Below, piece by piece: positions 39,297 to 49,602 of a stretch of DNA of 64,000 nucleotides; the stretch's first letter is position 1, and each line of letters begins with the position of its first letter. The notes below the pieces were generated by a model, which saw only the letters and a program-made list of their open reading frames with translations, did no database searches and had not been told where the DNA came from. The position numbers and the translations under genes are program-made. The stretch is taken from assembly GCA_964559835.1 (NCBI GenBank), contig CAZLJE010000001.1:62001-126000 (forward strand), given 5' to 3'. Origin of the DNA: DAISJI01 sp964559835. GTDB lineage: Bacteria > Acidobacteriota > Terriglobia > Terriglobales > Acidobacteriaceae.

Positions 39297-40012
39297 GTGC
39301 ACGCAAGATCGGCCTGGCCCGTGCGCTGTCGAAACTCGGTTACTGCTCGCGCTCGCATGCGTTCGAGCTGATTCGCGCCGGGCGCGTCCGTCTGAATGGC
39401 AAAGTCCGCCTGGATCCGGAGTCTCCGGTACGAATGGAAGCCGATCGCATCGAGGTCGACGGCACGCCCGTACAAGCGGCGGAGCTCCAGTACCTGATGC
39501 TGAACAAGCCGAGGGGAATCGTCACGACCGCGTCCGACGAGAAAGGCCGCGAAACGGTGTACTCGTTGCTTCCGCCGGAAATGCCCTGGCTCGCGCCGGT
39601 TGGACGCCTCGACAAGGCCAGCGAAGGTCTTCTCCTGCTGACGAACGACTCGGAGTGGGCTGCGCGCATCGCCGCCCCAGAATCGCACCTGCCCAAGCGC
39701 TACCACGTCCAGGTACGCTGCTCCTCACCCGAAGATGTTGCTGAACAATTGCGGAAGGGGATCGAAAGTGACGGCGACTTCCTTGGCGTCCGAGATGTGC
39801 GCGTCGTCCGGCACGGACGCGTTCATGCCTGGCTGGAGATCGTGCTCGACGAAGGCCGCAACCGCCACATTCGGCGCATGCTGGAGAACATCGGAGTCGA
39901 GTGCGCGCGCCTGATCCGGGTATCGATCGGACCGCTCGACCTCGGCGACCTACCCAAAGGCCAAACCCGTCCGCTCACAACGAAGGAGATATCTGCGATC
40001 GGCCGAAAATGA
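39293..40012 (+). CDS. RsuA/RluB/RluE-family pseudouridine synthase
   Basis: A 239-residue RNA-modifying enzyme. The N-terminal S4 RNA-binding domain runs about 5-60 (LARALSKLGYCSRSHAFELIRAGRVRLNG). The catalytic domain has LMLNKPRGIVTT and the active-site Asp in PVGRLDKASEGLLLLTND (about residue 105), followed by KRYHVQV and EGRNRHIRRMLENIG. It should isomerise one uridine in 16S or 23S rRNA; which one cannot be said. Its ATG overlaps the stop of the hpnB-like gene, so the two are translated from one mRNA. Confidence 0.93.
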   Translation: MSARKIGLARALSKLGYCSRSHAFELIRAGRVRLNGKVRLDPESPVRMEADRIEVDGTPVQAAELQYLMLNKPRGIVTTASDEKGRETVYSLLPPEMPWLAPVGRLDKASEGLLLLTNDSEWAARIAAPESHLPKRYHVQVRCSSPEDVAEQLRKGIESDGDFLGVRDVRVVRHGRVHAWLEIVLDEGRNRHIRRMLENIGVECARLIRVSIGPLDLGDLPKGQTRPLTTKEISAIGRK

Positions 40013-40013
40013 T

Positions 40014-40466
40014 CTATGCCTTCGGAATGAACGAGAGATGCTCGTGCAGGATGCACAGGCGACCGTCGGGCTGCTGCACAAAAACCTGCGTCGCGCGACC
40101 GTTCTGGATGTCCTCTTCCACGTCCTTACCCAGTGCGCCCATGACGCGGCTGGCGTGGAACTCGAAGGTGTAGCTCGCGACCGCTGCGTCGTCGCCGATA
40201 GTCTGGACGTCGATGGTACCGAGTTGCACGCGGATCCTGCTTTGCGGGTGGAAGTACTCGCGCTTACGGCGCGTTGCGGCCAGTCTGCCCGGCTCGGAGC
40301 GCGATGTCACCGAACTGAACACGGTCGATTCCGGCAGATAGAAGCGCTCGATGACGTCGGCGGACTTCGAAGAGAAGGCGCTCCAGAAGCGCTCGACCTC
40401 GGTTCCTACCTGTTCTGTGCTGATCGCCACGCGCCGCAATCTACAACTTCCCGAGCTATCACTCAA
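40014..40466 (-). CDS. SnoaL-like / NTF2-fold protein
   Basis: A protein of up to 150 residues with the NTF2-like cone fold pattern: a helix VERFWSAFSSKSADVIERFY, a strand-rich core (TVFSSVT, RVQLGTIDVQTIGDDAAVASYTFEFHAS) and a final strand pair (GRATQVFVQQPDGRLCILHEHLSFIP). Proteins of the SnoaL/DUF4440 type are small binding or isomerase folds with diverse roles. The first 14 residues look non-conserved and a GTG (VAISTEQ) could be the real start. It converges on the pseudouridine synthase gene with 1 base between the stops. Confidence 0.75.
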   Translation of the reverse strand: MSDSSGSCRLRRVAISTEQVGTEVERFWSAFSSKSADVIERFYLPESTVFSSVTSRSEPGRLAATRRKREYFHPQSRIRVQLGTIDVQTIGDDAAVASYTFEFHASRVMGALGKDVEEDIQNGRATQVFVQQPDGRLCILHEHLSFIPKA

Positions 40467-40551
40467 TCAGAAAGCGCGGACGGTTGCGATAAACTGTTCC
40501 GCGCGAGCAACGGAATCGCTTGCGAGTTGCTCTAATAGCGCGGAGGACGCC

Positions 40552-40845
40552 ATGCCGAACTGGAGAAAAGGGCTGGTCATTGGAAGTTTCGCCGCAGGCG
40601 CATTGCTGATCATCAAGGGCCATCGTCCGGCGGGCATCGCTGCCGCAACCGTCGGCCTGGCGATTCTCGCCGCCGAATATCCCGAGAAGTTCGAAGACAT
40701 CTGGGAGCAGGCGCCCGACTACATCTACCGCGGCACGCAGATCTTTGCGACGCTGTCGCGCGTCGCCGAACGGTTCGCGGAGCAGGCGTCGGAGCGCGGG
40801 CTGGGCGCGGCCGTGGACTCCGTCCGCCGCGAATACGCGAATTAG
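40552..40845 (+). CDS. small membrane-associated hypothetical protein
   Basis: A 97-residue protein with a clear ribosome binding site (GGAGG 6 bases before ATG). Two hydrophobic segments lie near residues 7-22 (LVIGSFAAGALLIIKG) and 28-42 (GIAAATVGLAILAAEY). They are followed by an amphipathic helical tail (IFATLSRVAERFAEQASERG). Family not recognised; the layout resembles small envelope-stress or membrane-organising proteins, which is only a guess. Confidence 0.7.
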   Translation: MPNWRKGLVIGSFAAGALLIIKGHRPAGIAAATVGLAILAAEYPEKFEDIWEQAPDYIYRGTQIFATLSRVAERFAEQASERGLGAAVDSVRREYAN

Positions 40846-40947
40846 TAGTTAGTAGCTAGGAGTTAGTAGTTAGCCAGCCGGAATCAGCTAACTCCTAACC
40901 CCCAACTCCTAACTCCCGCAACTCCTAACGCCCAACTCCTAACCCCC
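40846..40947. repeat. word palindrome of TTAGTAGTTAG and CTAACTCCTAAC units
   Basis: The left arm has AGTAGTTAGTAGCTAGGAGT and TAGTAGTTAG. The right arm has five units of AACTCCTAAC/CAACTCCTAA separated by C-runs, inverted relative to the left. It lies between two converging genes and its right end covers the last codons of the minus-strand membrane gene. Confidence 0.8.
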
Positions 40948-41602
40948 TTTTCTGCAACACCAGGTCCCAGATCACGACTGACATCAGAGCGCATCCGAGG
41001 GCGAATCCCGCCCAGTTGAAGCGCACCGGCAAGGCGCGGCGCAGCGCCTCTTCGCCTCCTGGCAGGGCGCGGATCGCGGTTTCCATGAAGACCACCAGCG
41101 CGACGACGATGCCGACCAGACCGATCCAGATCGCCTGCCGACGAGGCCAAAGCGGTACGCCGAACTGGGTCACAATCGTTCCGCCGACAATCATCAGGAG
41201 CGCGATGACAGCGGGCGCGAGGACGGGGCCCCACCAGGGCAGCGGGATGAGGAAGAGGACGTCCCAATCGAGTAGCGATTTCGGCCAGCCCACGATCACA
41301 GCGAGGAAGACGTAGTAGAAGATGTCCCACACGCCGAAGGCGATCAGCGAATAGGACAGGCGGGTACGCCAGTCGCGGCCGGCGAGCCATCCGACGGTGA
41401 ACAACATCACCATGGTCGCGAGCTCGCGGACCAACTCGGTGTTGCCCAGCATCGGGTGAGCCGGTAAAGGCGCCGCCTGGTACGGGTTGACGCGGTCGAC
41501 GAGAAGGCGCAGGTACGCAACTGTCGCCGACTCCATCCACGCCATTGCCATCCCAAACAGGACGACGATGAACCACCGGTTTCGCTCCGACATGGGCATC
41601 AT
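40925..41602 (-). CDS. multi-pass membrane protein of unknown function
   Basis: A protein of about 225 residues with six or so predicted membrane segments: near 8-26 (WFIVVLFGMAMAWMESA), 58-75 (LATMVMLFTVGWLAG), 83-105 (LIAFGVWDIFYYVFLAVIVG), 120-145, 158-176 and 200-218. The acidic and aromatic residues inside the third segment (GVWDIFYYVFL) and the PLPWWGPVLAPA motif are distinctive. I do not recognise the family. The 3-prime end lies in a word repeat. A Crp-type site about 340 bases upstream on the minus strand could drive it through a long leader. Confidence 0.72.
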   Translation of the reverse strand: MMPMSERNRWFIVVLFGMAMAWMESATVAYLRLLVDRVNPYQAAPLPAHPMLGNTELVRELATMVMLFTVGWLAGRDWRTRLSYSLIAFGVWDIFYYVFLAVIVGWPKSLLDWDVLFLIPLPWWGPVLAPAVIALLMIVGGTIVTQFGVPLWPRRQAIWIGLVGIVVALVVFMETAIRALPGGEEALRRALPVRFNWAGFALGCALMSVVIWDLVLQKRGLGVGR

Positions 41603-41912
41603 TGTACGGCGCTGGTCGAGCACGCACGGGTACTAGTTATGTAAGTAATCGACGAGGTATTACACGCTAATGTTTTGTGCGGCTCTTTGGAATCAAGGAT
41701 ATCCGTCCAGGTAACCCGGAGATTTCCACAGGGCGATTTGAACGACAAGTTTACTGATGAGTACTGGGAGGGGGTAGCCCCCCTGGGATTCGGGAGGTAA
41801 ATCCCCGGGTTGAAAAGAGTTACTTGCAAGATCGCCGCCGGTAAGGAGTTACGCGCCGACATGGGAGTAAAAGGACAATGAGGACACTACACCCTCAGCG
41901 TCACGAGATGAG

Positions 41913-41954
41913 TTTAGAGAACTGCGGGGAAGGTTGTATGTGATGTGAGTCACA
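41913..41954 (-). promoter_or_regulatory. Crp-type operator and promoter, minus-strand orientation
   Basis: TGTGA-TGTGAG-TCACA (41939-41954 on plus) is a perfect palindromic half-site pair. Read on the minus strand it is followed by ATACAACCTT, CCCCGC and a -10-like TCTAAA (41918-41913), the same order as at 31763: the sequence CACATCACATACA is shared between the two loci. Expected start near 41906, heading into the gene-free stretch and the membrane gene at 41602. A further TGTGA lies at 41961. Confidence 0.55.
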
Positions 41955-42076
41955 GATGGGTGTGACGACGCATTTTTGATTGAAGAACACTGCCGGGAGA
42001 TCGGGTATGTGCGTTGAGAGTAGTGGCGCGGTTGAGAGCGGGGCACACGCCGGGAACAATGCAGGTCCCTCGACTT

Positions 42077-42124
42077 GGATGCGGCATGCGCGGCCAAAAC
42101 CGGGCCGCGCTTTATGCCGCATCC
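42077..42124. repeat. long hairpin flanked by CCCTCGACT / CTCGCTCGGAATGAC
   Basis: GGATGCGGCATGCGCGGC pairs with GCCGCGC-TTT-ATGCCGCATCC around a short CAAAACCGG loop, making an 18-bp stem with a three-base bulge. It lies downstream of the ADOP permease gene and could act as an mRNA-protecting or terminator element. Confidence 0.7.
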
Positions 42125-42160
42125 TCGCTCGGAATGACTCTTCTCTTCTTTCTCTTTTTT

Positions 42161-42200
42161 TCTTATTCGTATCGCAAGTTTCTTATTCGTATCGCAAGGC
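42161..42200. repeat. 20-bp tandem duplication of the permease gene 3-prime end
   Basis: TCTTATTCGTATCGCAAGTT and TCTTATTCGTATCGCAAGGC stand side by side; 18 of 20 bases agree. The second copy encodes the last residues LRYE and stop of the ADOP permease on the minus strand, and the first repeats them just after the stop. Confidence 0.85.
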
Positions 42201-44645
42201 TACCATTGGGTCGGTTCGGGCGGCGCGCATGGCGGGGATGCAGCTGGCCAGCAGCGCCACCGCTCCGAGCACGACACAGACCATGACATAAGTGAGCGGA
42301 TCGCGGGGAGGGATCTCGTAGAGCAGGGCCTCGATCACGCGCGCGAGCGCCAGTGCTCCCACGACTCCGATGGCGATGCCGGCGGCGGTGAGCTGCAAAC
42401 CTGAATTCAGCATCATCGACAGGACTTTCGCGCGCGTGGCGCCGAGCGCCAGCCGCACGCCGATCTCGTGCGTACGTTGCGTGACGGAATACGCGATGAC
42501 ACCGTATAGTCCGATGGCCGTGAGCAGCAGCGCCACTCCGGCAAAGATGGCGAGCAGTACCGCCTGGAAGCGCGCCCGTCCCAAGTCCAAGGCAAGGCAA
42601 TCTTCCATGGTGCGCACGTTGAACATGGGGGCCTCCGCGTCCATCGAGTTCAGCACCTTCGCGATAGAAGGCGCCATGGACTTCGGATCGCCCGTTGTGC
42701 GCACGACCAGGGTCGAACCCCAGACCATCTGCGGCAGGGGAACGTAATAAGCAGGGGCCGGCGGCTTGGTCAGGTTGCTGCTGCGGATGTCGCCGACGAC
42801 GCCGATGATCTGGCGCGTCTTGTAGGCCTTGCGCGCCTCGCCTTCTCCTGCGCCGATCTCGATCATCCGCCCGACAGGATCTTCATTGGCGAAGAACTTC
42901 TTTGCGAACGCTTCGGTTACGATCATCACCGGCGCGGAATTGCGCTGATCGCGTTGATCGAATGTCCGCCCGCGCAAGAGCGGGATCTTCATCGTCTCGA
43001 AGAAATCTCGGGTGACGACGTAGAACCCGGCGCCTGGTTCGTTGGCCTTCGGTACGGGGTGGTCTAGGATGTTAAAGGAGATCGACCATCCGTCGTCTCC
43101 GCCCAGCGGCAGTGGCATTGCGCCTCCGACCCTCTCCACGCCCGGCAATGCGCGGATGCGGTCCAGGAAATCGGCGATGAAGCGCTCCATCTGGTCCGGC
43201 TTGTAGCGGGCCTCATTCAGGTCGATATCGGCGGTCAAGACATGACTTGGATCGAGGCCGAGGTTGGCGTGGGACAGCCGCTGGAGACTACGGATCAGCA
43301 GTCCCGCGCCGATCAGCAACATGACGCCGAGCGCCGTCTGTGCTACGACGATGGTCGAACGCAAGCGCGTGTGCGCCGGACCGCTCGTCGATGTACGGCC
43401 GCCCTCACGCATGGTCCCAGCCAAGTTCGGTGACGATCCACGCAACGCCGGCAGCAAGCCGAAGAGTACGCCGGTACAGACCGCAAGCGCTGCGGTGAAC
43501 GCCAGCACACGCATGTCGATACCGATCTCCGCCGCGCGCGGCAGGTTCTCCGGGTACAGCCTCAGCACGGCCTGGAGTGCCCAGGTGGCGAAACCGGCTC
43601 CCAGAGCGGCGCCGAACAACGAAAGGACGACCGACTCGGTCACCAACTGCCGTACCAGGCGGAATCGCGTCGCACCCAAGGCGGCGCGCGTGGCCATTTC
43701 GCGCGCGCGTCCGGCGCCTCGCGCGAGCAGAAGGTTGGCGACGTTCGCGCAGGCGATCAGCAGCACGAGCGCCACTGCTCCCAGCAGGATCAAGAGCGGT
43801 GTCCGGCTGCTTCCGACCATGTATTTCAGCTCCGGTGTTGCCGCGATGCCCTCGTGCAGGTTGGAGTCGGGATACTCGTTGGCCAACGCATGGTAGATCG
43901 AGGCCAGGTCGGCATTCGCCTGGGCTACCGTCACCCCAGGCTTGAGCCGCGCGACCGAGAACATGGAATGGTTGCCGCGCTGTTCGGTCGAAGGCTTGTC
44001 GCGAGGATCTTCGGTCTCGGCCCAACCCGAAAATGTGACCCAGAGGTCGCGAGGCTGCTGGCGGACAGCAAATTGGAATCCCGCCGGCATAACACCAACG
44101 ATGGTGTAGCTGAAGCCACGTAACGCGACCGTTCGTCCGATCACCGACTCGTCGGCATTGAAGTGCCTGCGCCAGAAGGTGTCACTCAGAATCACGACGT
44201 GGTGCCCGGCTGCGTCTTCGCCCGGCGCGAACCCGCGGCCGAGCGCCGGCTCGACCCGGAGCAGGTGGAAAAGGTTTGCACTTACTATTTGCGCTTCCAC
44301 GTGTACCGGTGCGCCCGCGCCGGTCAGCGGGTACTCAGCGTACGTGTACGCGCCCACCTCGTCGAACGAATGGTTGCGCGCTGCGACGTCGCGGTAATCG
44401 GGATAGGAGATCGTTCCTTCCGGGATGTCCGGGATGCCATGCTCGGTGTTGAACTCGTTGATGGCGACCAGGCGGTCCGGTTCGAAGTAGGGAAGCGGCC
44501 GCAGCAGGACCGAGTTCACCACGCTGAACATGGCGGTGGTGGCTCCGATTCCGAGCGCGAGAGTCAGGATGGCGACGGCGGCGAACCCGCGTGCTCTCAT
44601 CAGGTTGCGAACGCCGTAACGCAGGTCGGACCACAGGCTGTGCAT
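42183..44645 (-). CDS. MacB-like permease of the ADOP (acidobacterial orphan permease) type
   Basis: An 820-residue membrane protein with two FtsX/MacB_PCD modules. An N-terminal segment MHSLWSDLRYGVRNLMRARGF leads to the first membrane helix (AVAILTLALGIGATTAMFSVVN) and a large periplasmic domain. Three helices follow near 285-405 (LLILLGAVALVLLIACANVANLLLARG), then a second copy of the same plan ending VMVCVVLGAVALLASCIPAMRAAR. The C-terminal LRYE is typical of this group. No ATPase is fused or adjacent, as is usual for ADOP proteins; these may form mechanotransmission or lipid/macrolide export machines. The start at 44645 excludes a longer frame that runs through a tandem repeat. Confidence 0.92.
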   Translation of the reverse strand: MHSLWSDLRYGVRNLMRARGFAAVAILTLALGIGATTAMFSVVNSVLLRPLPYFEPDRLVAINEFNTEHGIPDIPEGTISYPDYRDVAARNHSFDEVGAYTYAEYPLTGAGAPVHVEAQIVSANLFHLLRVEPALGRGFAPGEDAAGHHVVILSDTFWRRHFNADESVIGRTVALRGFSYTIVGVMPAGFQFAVRQQPRDLWVTFSGWAETEDPRDKPSTEQRGNHSMFSVARLKPGVTVAQANADLASIYHALANEYPDSNLHEGIAATPELKYMVGSSRTPLLILLGAVALVLLIACANVANLLLARGAGRAREMATRAALGATRFRLVRQLVTESVVLSLFGAALGAGFATWALQAVLRLYPENLPRAAEIGIDMRVLAFTAALAVCTGVLFGLLPALRGSSPNLAGTMREGGRTSTSGPAHTRLRSTIVVAQTALGVMLLIGAGLLIRSLQRLSHANLGLDPSHVLTADIDLNEARYKPDQMERFIADFLDRIRALPGVERVGGAMPLPLGGDDGWSISFNILDHPVPKANEPGAGFYVVTRDFFETMKIPLLRGRTFDQRDQRNSAPVMIVTEAFAKKFFANEDPVGRMIEIGAGEGEARKAYKTRQIIGVVGDIRSSNLTKPPAPAYYVPLPQMVWGSTLVVRTTGDPKSMAPSIAKVLNSMDAEAPMFNVRTMEDCLALDLGRARFQAVLLAIFAGVALLLTAIGLYGVIAYSVTQRTHEIGVRLALGATRAKVLSMMLNSGLQLTAAGIAIGVVGALALARVIEALLYEIPPRDPLTYVMVCVVLGAVALLASCIPAMRAARTDPMVALRYE

Positions 44646-44749
44646 ACTGGGGCGGGAGCACGTCACCAGCCAGTGTAAGTCATTGAAAGTGCGTGAGATG
44701 AGTTGCTTGCGCGTGCGGACGTGGGATAGCTCCGTCCGGTTGCGGACAG

Positions 44750-44847
44750 GCGCATGGCGCATGGCGCATGGCCCAAGGCACATGGCGCATGGCACATGGC
44801 ACAAGGCACATGGCGCATGGTTCATGGCGCAAGGCACATGGTTCAAA
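44750..44847. repeat. tandem array of GGCRCATGGC-type words
   Basis: About a dozen 6-9 base words (GGCGCATGGCGCATGGCC, GGCACATGGC, GGTTCATGG) in direct orientation. It uses the same vocabulary as 36360-36393, but here no inverted arm is visible. Confidence 0.85.
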
Positions 44848-44883
44848 GGACGCGCAGGTTTCACGATGGGCGGCGGTCGGGTG

Positions 44884-44943
44884 ACCGGCGGGACGCCGGT
44901 GCTACAGTCCAGATTTGCGTGGCAGGCGAGACGCCCGCGTTAC
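44884..44943. repeat. REP-like elements: CCGGCGGGACGCCGGTGCTAC and GGCGAGACGCCCGCGTTAC types
   Basis: Two motifs in series. The first (ACCGGCGGGACGCCGGTGC) recurs in variant form at 50092-50114 just before the methyltransferase gene; the second is the element seen at 9834, 14661, 16797 and 27496. Confidence 0.75.
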
Positions 44944-44978
44944 GAGCGGTGGGAAGCCGGTGCTAAGCTTACTTTGCG

Positions 44979-45413
44979 TTACGCACGCCGAAGCATTCGC
45001 TCTGCACCGTTATTTTTCTTCACGGCCGAATCGAGGTGGATGACCTCGACGAGACCATGCACATTGGCGATCAGCCTGGCGATCTCCTGATGATGGGCGT
45101 CGCGCAAAGCGCTGCATTGCTTGCGCAGATCATCACCATCATGGATCGACCGCTGGACGGTCGTGACCAGCAGTTTTGCGTCAGACGGCTTGGCAAGTGG
45201 TTGCTGTTCGGTGGCGGGCGCCTTACGCAGCCAGGCGTCGAGGTCTTCTTTCAGGGCAATGACCGCACTACGGGAAGTGCCGCGGGGCCGGCGAACCGGA
45301 AGCGCTAAGTCGCGCTCATACCGCTGGACGGTCCGCACACCGCGACCCAAGTACGACGCTATTTCTTTCCAGGAATTGAGCACAGAAGCGACGGAACTCT
45401 GGGGGGCTGCCAT
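44979..45413 (-). CDS. helix-turn-helix (MerR/excisionase-like) DNA-binding protein
   Basis: A 144-residue protein whose N-terminal 60 residues form a MerR/excisionase-type winged helix: LNSWKEIASYLGRGVRTVQRYERDLALPVRRP, a motif common in Acidobacteriota regulators, here free-standing rather than fused to a TolB or TPR module. The C-terminal half (about 75-144) is helical and His/Asp-rich (RDAHHQEIARLIANVHGLVEVIHLD) and may dimerise. The gene diverges from the CheB-CheR hybrid. Its ribosome binding region lies inside a copy of a motif repeated in the neighbouring promoter, suggesting it controls both itself and the hybrid. Confidence 0.82.
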   Translation of the reverse strand: MAAPQSSVASVLNSWKEIASYLGRGVRTVQRYERDLALPVRRPRGTSRSAVIALKEDLDAWLRKAPATEQQPLAKPSDAKLLVTTVQRSIHDGDDLRKQCSALRDAHHQEIARLIANVHGLVEVIHLDSAVKKNNGAERMLRRA

Positions 45414-45418
45414 GAGAA

Positions 45419-45439
45419 CCTCTGCAATCTTTTACAACC
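45419..45439 (-). promoter_or_regulatory. putative operator copy in the HTH gene leader
   Basis: On the minus strand GGTTGTAAAAGATTGCAGAG resembles the units at 45559-45620 (TTGCAAAAAGACTGCAAGAG). It includes AGAGG, the ribosome binding site of the HTH gene. Confidence 0.5.
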
Positions 45440-45558
45440 AGTTACCATTAGAATACCACTTATCTCGCACGTTTTGATGCGGAATCCGGAATGGTGGTTT
45501 TCCAGAGTCTCAGGGGGCGGGTAGAAGTGGAATGTACACGAGAAGGCTGGAAGAGTAT

Positions 45559-45620
45559 TGCAAAAAGACTGCAAGAGTTTAGCAAAAGGATGCAACGGTT
45601 TTCCAAAAGGACTAGAATCC
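45559..45620 (+). promoter_or_regulatory. three imperfect 21-bp direct repeats, putative operator array
   Basis: TTGCAAAAAGACTGCAAGAG (45559), TAGCAAAAGGATGCAACGG (45580) and TTCCAAAAGGACTAGAATCC (45601) repeat with a period of about 21 bases, two helical turns. The last contains a TAGAAT -10-like hexamer (45613-45618) about 55 bases before the start of the CheB-CheR gene. Confidence 0.55.
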
Positions 45621-45672
45621 GTCGTTTGACGAGCAGCAAGTAGGTTGTTGGTCCACCTAAGCGGAGTCCCCC

Positions 45673-48378
<2,706 letters not shown>

Positions 48379-48716
48379 CGTCGTCAGCATCGGGCGATGC
48401 GGATCCTGGTGCAACATTGCCGAGCGCGCGAAACAATGCTCTCCTGAACCAGGAAAATGGTGGCCAGTCGTCTCACGACTGATTGTTGCTGTCGTGCACG
48501 CGACCGCGGACGGCCCCGGTCTGTTGACTGGACAGGGTAACATTGCATCCCCGAGAGCAACTCCCGCGAATACAACGCGAAGGCCGATTCATGCCTCTAG
48601 TAGCGCAAGGGCAGATGGCCTAATCATCATTTGAGCTTCATGAATGTCTGCCCGACATGCTGCGACCGGGGCAAAGTTCCGCGGCAACGAGTTCGCGTAC
48701 TGCAGGACTGGGGGAA
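48379..48716. other. gene-free stretch
   Basis: About 340 bases between the CheB-CheR hybrid and the receiver-like gene. I see no gene, repeat or terminator of note here. Confidence 0.5.
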
Positions 48717-49100
48717 ATGGCTCTTACATTAGTGTGCGTTGTGGACCGCAGGAGAAATTCAATGTGCCGCGTGCTCCGCAATGCCGGAAATAATGTCATT
48801 GAGACCTTCACGACGGACCAGGCGGTCGCGATGTGTGTCTCGAACCGCATCGACGCTGTCGTGCTCGACCAGGAATTCTTTGTCGAGGTGGATGGGTGGT
48901 CGGTGGCGCAATCTCTCAAGATGGTGAAGCCCGGGATCTGCGTTTTGCTGGTGACGCGGGCAAAGCCGATCTACAAAGGGCTGCCCAAGGGCGTGGATGC
49001 GATGGTCTCCAATGGCGACGGCGAAGCGCTGCTTCGCGCGCTGGAACAGATCACGGCCCACAAGAGGCCGGCTGCCGCCAAAGCAAAAACCGGACGCTAG
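48717..49100 (+). CDS. receiver-like (REC) response-regulator domain protein
   Basis: A 127-residue single-domain protein with a response-regulator fold. The phospho-acceptor position is kept (AVVLDQEFF, about residue 53), as are the Thr (VLLVTRAKP) and a Lys (LPKGVDAMV). The N-terminal acidic pair is reduced to one Asp (VCVVDRRRNS), so metal binding and phosphorylation may be impaired. A basic Lys/Ala tail (AHKRPAAAKAKTG) follows. The start at 48717 has GGGGGAA just upstream. Position after the CheB-CheR hybrid suggests a signalling partner. Its stop codon lies within a hairpin terminator. Confidence 0.75.
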   Translation: MALTLVCVVDRRRNSMCRVLRNAGNNVIETFTTDQAVAMCVSNRIDAVVLDQEFFVEVDGWSVAQSLKMVKPGICVLLVTRAKPIYKGLPKGVDAMVSNGDGEALLRALEQITAHKRPAAAKAKTGR

Positions 49101-49109
49101 CCCGGTTTT
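49086..49109. terminator. bidirectional terminator overlapping the stop codon
   Basis: AAAACCGG-ACGCTAGC-CCGGTTTT. The TAG stop of the receiver-like gene lies in the loop; the converging DksA-type gene ends 24 bases further on. Confidence 0.75.
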
Positions 49110-49132
49110 CCAGTCCTGATGTTCCTCCCGCT

Positions 49133-49519
49133 CTATTCGTCGGGATTGAGTTCGCCGCGCTCCAGCTTTTCCTGGCAGTCGATGCAGTACTGCGCCCACG
49201 GCACGGCTTCGAGGCGCTTGTGATTGATGGCGGCTTCGCAGTTGGCGCACTCGCCGAAGGTTCCTTCGCTGATGCGGCGCAGGGCGACCTCCGTCAGGTT
49301 CAACAGGCGACGCTCCTGCGTGCTCTTGTTGAACAGGAACTCTTTAGTCGAGTCGGTGATGGAGCGGTCGAGGGCGTCTCCCTGGACGCCGCTTTCGAGT
49401 GCGCGCCCCTGCTGCTGGGTGCGCTTGATGCCAAGGCGAAGCTCCTCCGCCCGGCCTTCCAGCGTCCGCTTCATGCGCTGGACGAAATTTTGATCGATTC
49501 CCTGAGACAAGGTTGCCAT
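49133..49519 (-). CDS. DksA/TraR-family C4 zinc-finger protein
   Basis: A 128-residue protein of the DksA/TraR family, which binds in the RNA polymerase secondary channel or on nucleic acid. It has a helical N-terminus (VQRMKRTLEGRAEELRLGIK), a middle helix pair and a C-terminal zinc finger CANCEAAINHKRLEAVPWAQYCIDC. The coiled-coil tip lacks an obvious Asp-x-x-Asp-Ala motif, so ppGpp-type action is uncertain. A 9-bp perfect hairpin (TTTGGCACC-GTC-GGTGCCAAA at 49539-49559) stands in its leader. Confidence 0.88.
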   Translation of the reverse strand: MATLSQGIDQNFVQRMKRTLEGRAEELRLGIKRTQQQGRALESGVQGDALDRSITDSTKEFLFNKSTQERRLLNLTEVALRRISEGTFGECANCEAAINHKRLEAVPWAQYCIDCQEKLERGELNPDE

Positions 49520-49602
49520 AGTGGGGGCCCAAAATTTTTGGCACCGTCGGTGCCAAATCCTTCCGTCCGGAGATAGATGCGGCTGGGCGCAAAAAGTTGC
49601 AT

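Larger units (their letters stand above)
41603..42182. other. 580-base gene-free stretch with structured sequence
   Basis: No convincing gene. It contains a Crp-type promoter pointing minus-ward (41954), strongly self-complementary GC blocks (GGGAGGGGGTAGCCCCCCTG near 41766, CGGGAGGTAAATCCCCGG near 41794), a long hairpin at 42077-42124 and a 20-bp duplication at its right edge. A minus-strand frame at 41862-41599 looks non-coding. Confidence 0.6.
44646..44978. other. gene-free stretch with repeats
   Basis: About 330 bases holding only the CATGGC word array (44750-44847) and REP-like copies (44884-44943). No gene is seen. Confidence 0.6.

Noticed and set aside
41599..41862. An 87-codon minus-strand frame upstream of the membrane protein gene
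   Set aside because: Composition looks random and it spans GC hairpins; kept only as part of a possible noncoding transcript.
44646..44864. N-terminal extension of the ADOP permease (frame to 44864)
   Set aside because: The extension is translated tandem repeat (CAM/HAPC words); the family start MHSLWSDLRYG is at 44645.
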